Positions 16,224 through 25,137 are shown, counted from the stretch's first letter. The stretch is DNA of 64,000 bases from Nitrososphaera sp. (GCA_039938515.1 JBDUUL010000024.1:1-64000); one strand, 5' to 3'. Numbers and translations are program-made. Notes: generated by a model not told the origin, from the sequence alone.

Positions 16224-18871
16224 AATACCATCACGTTAATTTTTTTCAAGAGTTCTGGCAGTTTGCCGTCAAACACTTCATTTGCCTTCTTCCAAGCACC
16301 ATGTCTGGAAAAAGGAGGATAGCTAAAATCTTTTTGCTCCACTATTAGGTTTGCAACTAGATGATTTCTTATAAGTGCAAGCCACTTTTCTTGTTCTTCA
16401 GTAAACTTGGTGTTCTTCTTTAGCATAGCGATTGCCTTATCGACTTTCTCCTCTGGCGGGATTAGAGGATCGCCATTTGCCGCATGTCTGACAATTCCTA
16501 CAATATCGGCAAGCGCGTTGTGGTATGCTCTTCTGAGGTTATCTTCGGTGAACCTCTCTGGTCTCTTCGAGAGCTTCGCCCTTAGCTCATTCAATTCCTT
16601 GGTTGTAAAGTTTGACGGTTTGTCAAGAAGGATCTTTATTGCATCGATATGGTCAGGGTTTGCCTTCACAAACTTCTCAAATGTCGCAATGTATTCATCT
16701 GGCTTGTACTCCTTACCATCCAGTGTTCTGAAGATCAGTTGTGATTCAATGGTATCTTCCTGCCCTTCCGCGACAAGGAATGGCTGCTTTGCCCTCGGAT
16801 AATCCTCCATCAATTCCAAGAATCTGTCATCTCTTAGAATCCTCATCGTCTCCGCCCAGTTAGTTTTGAGTTTTATGGGCAGAAATGCTGCAAAAGAAGA
16901 GATATCACCATCGGGGATAATACTATCAAACATCTCCCTTCCTTCCTCAGAAACGTTCTTTTCTACTCGTTGCAGCCTTCTCACCAAGCACTTAACGTTG
17001 TATTCTCGGTCTTTATTTCCATAGATTGCATCTACTAACTCTTTTACAGACCTCGTGGGTTTGTCTGGCGGGTCTGCTGTGAAATCGCTCGCGTTCTTGA
17101 AGTATTCTATTACTTCGACAGAGTCAAAGACTGTAAAGTATGATTTGTGAATGTCGTCTGCACGCCTCGTTCCCCTTCCCAGCATTTGCTCAAACAAAAT
17201 ACGCGACTTTACTGGCCTGACAAACACTAGGTTTTCTAATTTTGGAATGTCGACTCCGGTAGTGAGCATATCCACAGTTACCGCAATAGCAGGCTCTGGC
17301 CTGTTTCTAAACTCCCTAATTCTCTGTAATGGCCTATCAACTGTAGGACTTCCAGTAATTTTTTGAACAAACCCGTCGCCTCTGCCAAACTCTTCTCGCA
17401 GCATCTCAACTAGCATGTCTGCATGAGATGTGTGGGGCAAATCGTGAATAGCAAAGAATAGAGTCTTTGGGAATCTGCCATAGTCGCGCTCGAAATCTAG
17501 CGCATACTTCTTGAACTCTTGGACTATCTTCCTGTTCCTATCAGGAGCTGTAGCCTTCCTTTCCAAGTCTGTAGAATCATATTTGCGCTCATCCTCAAGT
17601 ACGTCAAAGACTTCCTTGCCGCTTTCTGGATCAACGAGCTTAACCTCTTCGCCTGGCTTGAGGAAGAATCCTTTCATCGTAATGTCGGTCTTAATCTTGA
17701 CAATATCGTAGTCTACCAAAAATCCTTCTCTAATTGCTCTCTCAAGGCCGTACCTGTATACAATATCATTGAAGTATGCCTTCGTGTGGGCTGCTGGAGT
17801 AGCAGTCAGGCCAACCTTTATCGCGTCAAAATGCTCCAGAACTTCGCGCCATTTGCCCTCCTCGGTGGAGGTATAACCTCTATGGCATTCGTCTGCTATT
17901 ATGCAGTCAAAGGCATTGATTGGAATGTCAAGCTTGCGAGCATCGGGCTCAGTCTCGTCTGATTCAAACATTCCTTCAGAGCCAAAGAGATTGATCCTCA
18001 TTCTCTGGATTGTGCAAATATAGATGTAGGTATGCTTGGGTTGAGGATTCTCCAAATAGTCATCAGGCAGTTTCTTAGAGTTGAACTTCTGGTCTTCAGA
18101 AAGATCCTCTTTGCGAATCCCTTGGCTGTATGTTTCGTATATCTTGTCAAACTTTAATCCAGTCTCAGGCTCAAAGGTAGATAGCGCGCCTACTGCCTGT
18201 GCAGCGAGGGCCCGCCTGTCAACAAGGAACAGGATGCGCTTAGCGAAACCGGACTTTAGAAGCCTATACATCAGTGTTGATGCTGTGAACGTCTTACCAG
18301 TTCCAGTGGCCATAGCAAGAAGCATCTTTCTCTTGCCCATGACTAGCGAGTCTTCTATCGCTTCGATTGCTTCTCTTTGATAAGGTCGTAGGTCTTTAAT
18401 CTCTACAGGATTGCTCTTGACCCATGATTCATAGCTCTCAGAACCTCTGAGCAGTTTCTCTTCGATAGCACTTGGAGTATGGAACCTCGCTATTTTGTAT
18501 GACTTGCTAGCCTTGTGTCTCAGGTCACGAAACCAGATGACTTCGCCATTTGTTGAATAGACAAGAGGAAGATGGTATCCGCTGAAATCGAAGTCCCCAT
18601 CAAAGTCTTGGGCGTACCTTTCTGCTTGGACTAGGACATTCTGAGGGCCCAGGGTCAACTTCTTTGCCTCTACCGCTGCAACTGCTCTGCCATTGAAAAA
18701 CAGAATATAGTCTGCAGGGCCGCTCGCTGTTGGGTGCTCTCTTACAGCAGCAAAATCGTAATGTTCGCCTTCTTGGAAATTGACTATGTTGCTCCAGCCA
18801 GATTCACGCAACAGCCTATCGATAAGTTTGAGCCTTGTCTTCTTCTCGCTCATGTAATTGGGATCTTTCAT
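16211..18871 (-). CDS. hsdR: Type I restriction endonuclease subunit HsdR
   Basis: The 886-residue protein starts at ATG 18871; ATG 18853 is an alternative, and the longest frame opens with TTG. An N-terminal nuclease region (PADYILFF...AVAAVEAKK) has the D...ExK signature. An SF2 translocase follows, with Walker A MATGTGKTFTAS, IADECHRGY (DEAD-like), GLTATPAAHTKAYF, TVDMLTTGVDIPKLE and QMLGRGTRRADD. The C-terminal part resembles the EcoEI HsdR C-domain. Length and motifs are intact, so the system should restrict. An AGTATTATAAC box about 55-60 nt upstream is the likely operon promoter. Confidence 0.93.
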   Translation of the reverse strand: MKDPNYMSEKKTRLKLIDRLLRESGWSNIVNFQEGEHYDFAAVREHPTASGPADYILFFNGRAVAAVEAKKLTLGPQNVLVQAERYAQDFDGDFDFSGYHLPLVYSTNGEVIWFRDLRHKASKSYKIARFHTPSAIEEKLLRGSESYESWVKSNPVEIKDLRPYQREAIEAIEDSLVMGKRKMLLAMATGTGKTFTASTLMYRLLKSGFAKRILFLVDRRALAAQAVGALSTFEPETGLKFDKIYETYSQGIRKEDLSEDQKFNSKKLPDDYLENPQPKHTYIYICTIQRMRINLFGSEGMFESDETEPDARKLDIPINAFDCIIADECHRGYTSTEEGKWREVLEHFDAIKVGLTATPAAHTKAYFNDIVYRYGLERAIREGFLVDYDIVKIKTDITMKGFFLKPGEEVKLVDPESGKEVFDVLEDERKYDSTDLERKATAPDRNRKIVQEFKKYALDFERDYGRFPKTLFFAIHDLPHTSHADMLVEMLREEFGRGDGFVQKITGSPTVDRPLQRIREFRNRPEPAIAVTVDMLTTGVDIPKLENLVFVRPVKSRILFEQMLGRGTRRADDIHKSYFTVFDSVEVIEYFKNASDFTADPPDKPTRSVKELVDAIYGNKDREYNVKCLVRRLQRVEKNVSEEGREMFDSIIPDGDISSFAAFLPIKLKTNWAETMRILRDDRFLELMEDYPRAKQPFLVAEGQEDTIESQLIFRTLDGKEYKPDEYIATFEKFVKANPDHIDAIKILLDKPSNFTTKELNELRAKLSKRPERFTEDNLRRAYHNALADIVGIVRHAANGDPLIPPEEKVDKAIAMLKKNTKFTEEQEKWLALIRNHLVANLIVEQKDFSYPPFSRHGAWKKANEVFDGKLPELLKKINVMVLCQK

Positions 18872-19026
18872 GAATATGACCAAGCTGGCGTGCTGCTAAT
18901 GATTTGATATCAAAAACGCACGTTATAATACTATATGTCGCCTTAAACGGACCAAAAACTATGTGCGCAAGTTCAAGTGAACCTTGTAAAAGGCCCTCCC
19001 GACTTTGGGTATCTGCTCGGTGTGTC

Positions 19027-19287
19027 TTATCTCTGTACGAGGAATGATGCTTGGCGCTCAAGCGCCTTCAAACGCCATTCCATGTCCACGATTTCAGCCA
19101 GTTTGCCCTTTGTTAAGGCCAAGTCTTTCAGTGCATAGGCTATGCGAATCAACTTTTCAAGGTCTGTATCTGATAGCCTGCCGTCTTCTCCTTCCTGTAT
19201 CCTTTGGGCCTGCTTTGCCAGCCTGCGAATAATAGTCCTCATTAATTGGCCTTCGTAGCGAGAATCAGACCAGCTGGATTTTGTCAA
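19027..19287 (-). CDS. Small helical hypothetical protein of the element
   Basis: This is an 86-residue frame starting at TTG. The sequence is charged and predicted to be all-helical (LMRTIIRRLAKQAQRIQEG, LEKLIRIAYALKDLALTKGK, MEWRLKALERQ) and might form a coiled coil. It lies downstream of the MCM and helix-turn-helix genes in the same direction, about 157 nt after them. No homologue is recognised. The intergenic 19288-19444 contains no recognisable gene. Confidence 0.5.
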   Translation of the reverse strand: MTKSSWSDSRYEGQLMRTIIRRLAKQAQRIQEGEDGRLSDTDLEKLIRIAYALKDLALTKGKLAEIVDMEWRLKALERQASFLVQR

Positions 19288-19444
19288 TAAATGACCTCAA
19301 ATGCAGAAAAAGGCCTCATAAATGGCCCTGATTCGAGCGTGGCTGAGCACGTACCCCCACCCCCTGGCATGATTTTGATTGCCGTCAGTACATTAATCGC
19401 ATGGCTATCACGCTTTACCACTAATTCTGTAACGCCGTCTGCCA

Positions 19445-20089
19445 TTAGGTGTCAGACACCTCGATAAACCCAAGGCCTTCTTTTTTCATTATTTTAAGGA
19501 TGGCTTTGCGGCCTTCAGGTGTCACCTTGAGCAAGTCAAAGATGCCTGTAGTTTGATAGTTTAGTTTTTGCTTTTCTGCAACGGCATTAACGTGATGGGC
19601 GACTTTCTGCCATACTATGACATCGCTATTCTCTATCCTCTCTGCGGCTCTTAGCATCCGCAGGTCTAGGTCAGCCATCTGAGCGGTAAGGGCTCGCTTG
19701 GCATCAATGTCAGTAGTAGAATTGCGATACTCAATCAAGTCATCGCGAAGAGATGACAGCCTTGTCATCTGTCTCTCGAAGAAACTTGAAAACGGTAGGA
19801 CCTCGTTTCCTGTTTTGCCCAGTTCTTTGTAGAGGAGTTGGATATCCGAGTTGACGGTATTCTTGTCAATCCTCATTATGCCTGCTATCTTGCGGGCGGA
19901 TATCCCGACCTCGAAGTGCAGCCGGTAAACTTCTTGGCGGCGCTTGTTTCGCTGTGACTTGGTGTAAGGTGCGAATTTTGACCTATGTTGACTGAAGTTA
20001 GCGTTCAGGCCGGCCATAAGATCAGGGCTTGCGTCAAGGCCGGTTGTGACAGACGGATCGGCACCGATATCAGCGACAGAATCAGTCAA
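19445..20089 (-). CDS. Helix-turn-helix protein following the element helicase
   Basis: The product has 214 residues from a TTG that overlaps the MCM end by 8 nt. After a disordered N-terminus and a basic patch (YTKSQRNKRRQEVYRLH) comes a clear helix-turn-helix (VGISARKIAGIMRIDKNTVN, then SDIQLLYKELG), as in resolvase or terminase-small-type DNA binders. A long helical region follows, ending in LLKVTPEGRKAILKIMKKEG. Coupling to the helicase suggests an origin-binding, copy-control or transcription factor of the element. The exact role is unknown. Confidence 0.6.
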   Translation of the reverse strand: MTDSVADIGADPSVTTGLDASPDLMAGLNANFSQHRSKFAPYTKSQRNKRRQEVYRLHFEVGISARKIAGIMRIDKNTVNSDIQLLYKELGKTGNEVLPFSSFFERQMTRLSSLRDDLIEYRNSTTDIDAKRALTAQMADLDLRMLRAAERIENSDVIVWQKVAHHVNAVAEKQKLNYQTTGIFDLLKVTPEGRKAILKIMKKEGLGFIEVSDT

Positions 20090-22064
20090 CTCGCAGCCTC
20101 CTGTCTGAGTCTCGGTCAGGAGGGTCAGTTGAGTCAGTTAGGTCAATAGAGCAGGATGTCTGCTGATCTATCTGACCTTTGACGTTTTCAGAATTTGGGC
20201 TGTGTTCCTTCATATCTGACCTATCTGCCTTATCTGACCTGCAAAGAACGAGCGGCTTTATCGATGTCACAACTATGTCATTGCCGGGTGCCTGCTCCAT
20301 GATGTCTCGGATTCCTCTCAGTTTCTTATTGTCTTCGACTCGCATCTTCTTTCCAAGATAAGCCCGCATTTGCTCGTTGCCAGGCTTTTCCATCGCAATC
20401 TTCGTCGCTTCTCTAAACTCTATTGGTGCTAGCATTGATAGGACAACTTTTTGAATCTCCTTGATTGCAAATACTCTAGGGTCTTCTGGCGTATAGATAG
20501 AACGTCCGTATTGCCTGATGACCGAGTTGTAAAACTCGATTGCAGCATTGGCGTCTGTCTCGTCTGCTACGATACTAAGCCTGAGCCGGGCAAAAGCCTT
20601 TGTACATTTGAATAAACTGTCTAAGATGCGCTTTGAGGTAAAGTCCTGGTCTGTGGCGATCTGTACCCAGTGCTCATTTAGCATGGCTTGGGCCTCGTCC
20701 GTCAGGACAGGATTGATGCTCTTTGCATAGTGAATGTATTTCTTGATAAAGTTGTAGTTGTACCGATTGCGCTTGCGTTCTCTATCAGACCTCTCATAGG
20801 CATATTTGCGATTGCCCTCTGAGGAGCTGTCGCGCCTGAACTCAAAGAGCAAGTCAAATCTGTCTCTTAGAGGCTTTACAAGTGGCAGCTCGGAATCAGA
20901 AATGCGGTCCTTGTTCTCCCAGGTAGCGCCTATCTGGTTTGTCGATGCAATGATTGTAGTCGGCGCATCTATTGGCTTGTCAAATCCGTGTTTATTGACA
21001 TTGAAACAGCCTTCCGCCATAATGTCAAAAAGGAAGGATTGATCCTCGAATGCTATCAAGCCTATCTCATTCACAGCACAAAAGGCTTGCTTTGCCATCA
21101 CTACGGGCCCAAATTTCAGGACAAACATATCGCCCTCTTTATCGACTATCGCAGTCATGGACTTCGGGCTTGCATATTGAGATGTGACATACTTGCTTGA
21201 CGGAATGAGTTTTACTCCGTCTCTCAATAAGAGCGACTTTGCCTCCCCCGGGTCGCCGGCGCATAATATGTTAATCCTAGAATCACGGTCTGCAGTATTT
21301 ACTGCTGAGAGAAGCAGGCCCTTCTTTGGTACGAAGTGGCCGACTACGCTTAACGCAACCATCGAAGTTAGCCTGTCGATTAGTGACCAAGTGTCAGCGC
21401 ATCTAATCGCCGCAAACTTTTTGACAGCCGCAATATCTTTGCATGTGAGCTCTAGCTCCTCACGGTGTTCATACTTGATACCCGCCGCATGCATTATTGG
21501 TGCTAGCCTGCTATTCCTGCCGCCGCCCTTTACAATGTGAATATCGCCTGTCACCGTGACGAGCTCACCGACGCCTACGGATTCGTTATCACTGCCAAAC
21601 AACACGACAGGTAGTCGTTCTAGCTCGTTCTTTGGCTGTGTATCTTGCATCCAGACGTTAACGGCTGTTAGGTACTCATGGGATGCACTGACTTCAGTGT
21701 CCTTGCATGATGGGCATTTACGATATTCTCTTTCATCAAAGCTTGCAAGCGGTACCTTGTACAGTATCTCGTCCACTTTGTCGCAATTGTTACAACGGAT
21801 CATCGTCTTTGAAATCAAGTTGTAAATATCAGAGCGTGAGACAATGACACCCTGAACGGTATGCCTTCCGCTTTGCTTCCTTAATGCCTGAGAAATTATC
21901 AGTGTCGGCGTTTCAAGGGCTGCAAGGAAATTTCTTGAAACGTACCTGTAGCAACTGCAATTCTGTATCCTACATCTGCCACGCTTACCATCAAAATGAT
22001 CCTCATGCTCCGTCTTGTCATGGCTGCATTTGCACGACTCGGAGATTGTGGCAACTGCTGTCAT
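20082..22064 (-). CDS. MCM-family replicative helicase of the element
   Basis: The 660-residue protein has two N-terminal Cys clusters (CKCSHDKTEH...CRIQNCSCYRY, then CNNC...CPSC near 91-120, the MCM zinc ribbon) and an AAA+ core. Walker A is CAGDPGEAKSLLL (K276) and sensor 1 is TIIASTNQIGATWE. The arginine-finger region PLVKPLRDRFDLLFEF is typical of MCM. Walker B reads FCAVNEIGL: the usual Asp is Asn332 while Glu333 is kept. The chromosomal MCM is expected elsewhere, so this copy should replicate the element. It is the third gene of a four-gene minus-strand run with 4-8 nt overlaps around it. Confidence 0.85.
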   Translation of the reverse strand: MTAVATISESCKCSHDKTEHEDHFDGKRGRCRIQNCSCYRYVSRNFLAALETPTLIISQALRKQSGRHTVQGVIVSRSDIYNLISKTMIRCNNCDKVDEILYKVPLASFDEREYRKCPSCKDTEVSASHEYLTAVNVWMQDTQPKNELERLPVVLFGSDNESVGVGELVTVTGDIHIVKGGGRNSRLAPIMHAAGIKYEHREELELTCKDIAAVKKFAAIRCADTWSLIDRLTSMVALSVVGHFVPKKGLLLSAVNTADRDSRINILCAGDPGEAKSLLLRDGVKLIPSSKYVTSQYASPKSMTAIVDKEGDMFVLKFGPVVMAKQAFCAVNEIGLIAFEDQSFLFDIMAEGCFNVNKHGFDKPIDAPTTIIASTNQIGATWENKDRISDSELPLVKPLRDRFDLLFEFRRDSSSEGNRKYAYERSDRERKRNRYNYNFIKKYIHYAKSINPVLTDEAQAMLNEHWVQIATDQDFTSKRILDSLFKCTKAFARLRLSIVADETDANAAIEFYNSVIRQYGRSIYTPEDPRVFAIKEIQKVVLSMLAPIEFREATKIAMEKPGNEQMRAYLGKKMRVEDNKKLRGIRDIMEQAPGNDIVVTSIKPLVLCRSDKADRSDMKEHSPNSENVKGQIDQQTSCSIDLTDSTDPPDRDSDRRLRVD

Positions 22065-22240
22065 ACTTTCGCAGACACCTGCGCTAACTTCTTACGTGCC
22101 AGATTCCCTGTTTCAATGGCAATTTTAGGTCTGTCTGATGCAGAGCGATGTTTTGGGTGTTTTTTGACCAAGTCGTCATTTTGAGGATTGTTACCTTGGT
22201 CCATGTTCTTTATCGCTGACAATTTCTTTCTCTTTATCAC
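22061..22240 (-). CDS. Small basic protein upstream of the helicase
   Basis: The frame overlaps the MCM start by 4 nt (ATGA). It is open from 22378, but the part upstream of 22250 overlaps another plausible ORF. I therefore prefer the GTG at 22240, giving 59 residues (MIKRKKLSAIKNMDQGNN ... NLARKKLAQVSAKV). It is strongly basic and lacks recognised domains; it may be a DNA-binding accessory factor. Start choice is uncertain; the longer 105-residue version is the alternative. Confidence 0.4.
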   Translation of the reverse strand: MIKRKKLSAIKNMDQGNNPQNDDLVKKHPKHRSASDRPKIAIETGNLARKKLAQVSAKV

Positions 22241-22250
22241 TTCGTGGATT

Positions 22251-22439
22251 TCATGGCTCACACGGAGAAGCAATATTGCCACCTTTTCGCGGCACTTCCA
22301 GTTCAGCATGACAGGAGCAAATGCAATGAAGCTCGAGGCCCAGACTTGCTGAGACATAACTACCTGTGCAGGTTCCACAAGGAGCTAGGCAATGGTTGAT
22401 AGTGTCCGTCTTACGAGGGGTCATTGATACGTTTGTCAC
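22251..22439 (-). CDS. Small Cys/His-rich protein
   Basis: This 62-residue frame opens with GTG (ATG at 22424 is an alternative). It contains HCLAPCGTCTG followed by HCICSCHAE, i.e. six Cys and several His in two clusters, a pattern typical of a small metal-binding domain. The frame ends 11 nt before the proposed GTG of the next small gene. It competes with the long version of that gene over 22251-22378. The regular C/H spacing is why I favour it. Confidence 0.4.
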   Translation of the reverse strand: MTNVSMTPRKTDTINHCLAPCGTCTGSYVSASLGLELHCICSCHAELEVPRKGGNIASPCEP

Positions 22440-22601
22440 TCGCTGGCTAGCGCTCCCTTCTTGTTGTCGGTGTCATGTTCACATAGCCGTAAAATTACAC
22501 TTGAGAATGAATCTTTGAGATTTCCTCTTTTGGCAAGTTCATTGTACGCTCTTTCGGAAACTCGAATTAGCTTTGTTGTCACAGTATGCGCAAGCAACAA
22601 A

Positions 22602-22633
22602 GTTAATTATATAGCTGACCCGTAGTGCTACGG
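22602..22633 (+). promoter_or_regulatory. TATA box plus palindromic operator at a leaderless start
   Basis: TTAATTATATAGC is centred about 26 nt before ATG 22634. Directly between them lies CCGTAG-TG-CTACGG (22620-22633), a perfect 6-bp-arm palindrome abutting the ATG. It is ideally placed for autoregulation by the winged-helix protein it precedes. Confidence 0.5.
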
Positions 22634-23713
22634 ATGCAGTACGACCTAAAGATCGATAGAGCAATCTTAAATGAGCTTTCGGAGGGACAATGTAATTATC
22701 GCAAACTCTATCGGTATGTCAATCGACGCACTAAGAGAATAATATCGTTTGAGACCTTTGGTAACCACTTGCGAGATCTGGTGAACCGCGGCATGGTCCT
22801 AAAAGAAGATACAGGGCAGAGAGGTAAAGCCGTGACCTATAGTTTATCGGAGCTTGGAAAGAAGAAGGCAAGTCTATTTGTCGCTACGAGGATCACTCTA
22901 CAGGATAAGTCCACATACGGATTTCTTGAGGCATATCACGCAATTCTTCTATTCGATGAAAAGAGGCCCAAGTTTGTTTCGTTAGCTGAACTAGAGGATA
23001 TCATTTCCAGGCAAGGCAAGAAACTCGATGAGTTTAAAGAGGATGAACCATGGCAAGACGGAGATGAGAGAGGATGGAACTGCACATTATCACCATACAT
23101 TGAATTTATTTTGATAGAAGAGAAAGTTAAGTGTAAAAGCTGTGGATGTGAGGAGTATGTGTTCTCTAGGGCTTTGGTTACAGGACCTGGCATTGCAGCA
23201 AAAGATTTTACGAATGTCTATGTGCGCCATCTATATCACAATCGCTTCTCTGACGCACAAATAAGACGTGCACTAGATTGCCTTGAGTCCGAGGGTTACT
23301 TAACAAGAGTCGAATCTTTTGACTCTGAGATAAGGTATGCTATCGCTGACAGCCATCTCAGGGACTTTACACACTCACTGAGCATGCTGATATTTTATGA
23401 GCGAAATCTAAGGTACTTGTTTTGGTCAAGCGTAAAACGGCCTACTGCAGATGAAGTAGATTGGCTAACATTTTTGGGAGGAGACCAAGATGCCCAGAGT
23501 AGTCTAGACTTTTACGCGCTGCAGAGGCGCAAATGTACTGAAACCAATCGAGAGACCGCTTTAGAACAGGCAACCAAACTCGAGCTGGAGATTAGAGAGA
23601 AGCGGATTCAGGTCATTTCGGATATGAAACTAATGATAAATGAATATCCGGAGCTTTCAGAAGTATTCTTGAAGAGCCTTCCAAAAGATGTAATTAAGAG
23701 TATGAATTGTTGA
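22634..23713 (+). CDS. Winged-helix transcription regulator of the element
   Basis: The 359-residue product starts at ATG 22634, judged leaderless from the TATA spacing; a GTG at 22625 is also possible. The N-terminus is a winged helix (NYRKLYRYVNRRTKRIISF, then ETFGNHLRDLVNRGMVLKE, wing RGKAVTYSLSELG). A Cys pair (VKCKSCGCEEYVF) lies in the middle, and a second helix-turn-helix is likely at FSDAQIRRALDCLESEGYL. The C-terminus is helical. It is divergent from the replication genes and convergent with the integrase, so probably a master regulator of the element. Confidence 0.6.
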   Translation: MQYDLKIDRAILNELSEGQCNYRKLYRYVNRRTKRIISFETFGNHLRDLVNRGMVLKEDTGQRGKAVTYSLSELGKKKASLFVATRITLQDKSTYGFLEAYHAILLFDEKRPKFVSLAELEDIISRQGKKLDEFKEDEPWQDGDERGWNCTLSPYIEFILIEEKVKCKSCGCEEYVFSRALVTGPGIAAKDFTNVYVRHLYHNRFSDAQIRRALDCLESEGYLTRVESFDSEIRYAIADSHLRDFTHSLSMLIFYERNLRYLFWSSVKRPTADEVDWLTFLGGDQDAQSSLDFYALQRRKCTETNRETALEQATKLELEIREKRIQVISDMKLMINEYPELSEVFLKSLPKDVIKSMNC

Positions 23714-23750
23714 CAGCGAATGACGACCATTTTATTCAGACACTTTGCTT

Positions 23751-25022
23751 CTATGACCTATCCAATAATCCCTTCTCATACAGAACCTTGTAAATCATGT
23801 CGAGCTTGTCTTCTTTTTCCTTCTCTTTGGCCTTGATTTCCTCATAAGCTGCAACGGTAAGCGGATAACTGCACTGAGGATTAGTGCAGTACTTGACATC
23901 TGGCGCATTTACGCGGTTGCATTTGGGGCAATTCAGTATCGAAGGCTTGTCCTTGGCTCCCTCAACAATGATTCCTTCTCTGGCTAGAATTTGAAGTTTC
24001 AGGTTATTGCCCATCCTAGAGCTGACGTATCGCCCAGGTTGGCGAGAGTTCATTGTCCAGCGAACTTTTTTTCGAAGTGCAAATTCAGGCAGCGAGTCAG
24101 AATCGTAAGTAATTGCAGAATGACGGATGCAATAAGGGTTCCATTTCTTTGTACGGAGCAGATGCTCTAAAGTCTCTCGTTCCTTTGGGTCAGTTATCTC
24201 GCCCTTTTTCAATAGCCTAGATATCCTGCCTCGTAACGATTGCATCATCTGCCACATTGATTCAGGATTTACAGGAGCGCCATTTTTCAGGCTGCAAATG
24301 ACTCTAGCATCGGGATTATCCTTGAAAGGATGCAGATTGAGCCAGTCGCGGACATATGGAAATGAGAGGGTTAGTAAAATGGGTCCACCGCCTGTTTTGG
24401 TGTTGTGCGGAATTTCACCTTCTGCGTACCTCTCGTTTAGGCGAATGTGCTTAATCTTCAGCACCGTTACTTCGTGATTTCTGGCGTCAAGATCCCAGAA
24501 AAGCCCAAGAGCCGCCTTATTTCTTGGATGTGTGCAATATCGCAATATAGACAGAATTTCTCCCTTGTCCCATTTTTCAGCGTCAGCATAAGGACTCTTG
24601 CGAGTCGCCTTCATGTGTTGCATTTTCGCAAATGCAGGAGTTTCCCAGCTGTTTGAATCTGTAAGGTCGTCGCGTCCCCGCTGGTTGTAGAGCCATCGAA
24701 AGAAAAACTTGATGCTGTCCTGATAGTCGTTGTAAGTAGTCTTCCATTTTTCATCCGGATCAATGTCTTTTGACTTCCTTTTGGTGTCAAGGAATGCGAG
24801 GATCTCGGATTGTTTGGAGACATCAAAGTATGACTTCCCGCCAAGGTGCATTGCAAATAATAGGTTCTGATAGACGTGATTCTTGATGTGTCGCTCACTG
24901 GCGCCAGTCCGATGCATGTAATCATGCATCTCAAGAAGAAGGGCTGCATTGGCCTGATTCGGCACGTCAGGAAGCCTTGAAATTACTCGGGTAAGACTCA
25001 TGGGCACTTTTTGAGGAACCAA
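23751..25022 (-). CDS. Tyrosine recombinase (integrase) with C-terminal zinc ribbon
   Basis: The longest frame has 423 residues (TTG start); ATG at 25001 gives 416. An N-terminal SAM-like core-binding region (YMHRTGASERHIKNHVYQNL) precedes the catalytic domain. That domain has first Arg DLDARNHEVTVLKIKHI, second box NPYCIRHSAITY and catalytic Tyr in RQPGRYVSSRMG. The C-terminus has a zinc ribbon, NCPKCNR...YCTNPQCSYPL, typical of thaumarchaeal integrases. The start is only 40 nt from the 3' end of tRNA-Ile, which carries the attachment core. It should catalyse integration and, with partners, excision. Confidence 0.88.
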   Translation of the reverse strand: MVPQKVPMSLTRVISRLPDVPNQANAALLLEMHDYMHRTGASERHIKNHVYQNLLFAMHLGGKSYFDVSKQSEILAFLDTKRKSKDIDPDEKWKTTYNDYQDSIKFFFRWLYNQRGRDDLTDSNSWETPAFAKMQHMKATRKSPYADAEKWDKGEILSILRYCTHPRNKAALGLFWDLDARNHEVTVLKIKHIRLNERYAEGEIPHNTKTGGGPILLTLSFPYVRDWLNLHPFKDNPDARVICSLKNGAPVNPESMWQMMQSLRGRISRLLKKGEITDPKERETLEHLLRTKKWNPYCIRHSAITYDSDSLPEFALRKKVRWTMNSRQPGRYVSSRMGNNLKLQILAREGIIVEGAKDKPSILNCPKCNRVNAPDVKYCTNPQCSYPLTVAAYEEIKAKEKEKEDKLDMIYKVLYEKGLLDRS

Positions 25023-25061
25023 TATCAGCTAAGGAGAAGATGTATTTGAACCCATGAGTAA

Positions 25062-25079
25062 AATGGGCCGTAAGGGATT
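25062..25079. repeat. Proximal attachment site within tRNA-Ile
   Basis: This 18-bp sequence is identical to 8349-8366. It covers the acceptor 3' strand and part of the T-stem of tRNA-Ile, so integration leaves the tRNA gene intact. Confidence 0.75.
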
Positions 25080-25137
25080 TGAACCCTCGACCTTTCGATT
25101 ATCAGTCGAACGCTCCACCAAGCTGAGCTAACGGCCC
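25064..25137 (-). tRNA. tRNA-Ile (GAU)
   Basis: On the minus strand the acceptor GGGCCGT pairs with ACGGCCC, the D-arm is GCTCAGCTTGGTGGAGC and the T-arm is GAGGG-TTCAAAT-CCCTT. The anticodon arm is TTCGA-CTGATAA-TCGAA with anticodon GAT. The discriminator is A and CCA is not encoded. A possible TATA (GAATTAAATATC, about 25160-25172) lies upstream. It is the integration target of the element. Confidence 0.95.

Larger units (their letters stand above)
8349..25079. mobile_element. Putative integrative element in tRNA-Ile, about 16.7 kb
   Basis: An 18-bp sequence (AATGGGCCGTAAGGGATT) is identical at 8349-8366 and at 25062-25079. The second copy covers the 3' end of tRNA-Ile(GAU). A tyrosine-recombinase gene lies immediately next to the tRNA, the usual arrangement for archaeal tRNA-targeting elements. 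Between the repeats are an MCM-type helicase, several regulators, a type I restriction-modification operon and a nucleotide-enzyme cluster. No capsid, portal, large terminase or conjugation gene is recognised. An integrated plasmid-like or satellite element fits better than a provirus. The AT-richer appearance of 8.3-18.9 kb compared with the flanks agrees with transfer. Confidence 0.8.

Noticed and set aside
19288-19444. Possible tRNA or small RNA in the spacer of the element
   Set aside because: I could not fold a cloverleaf, and no promoter-terminator pair is visible.
8349-25079. Interpretation of the element as a provirus
   Set aside because: No capsid, portal, large terminase or tail gene could be recognised between the attachment sites.
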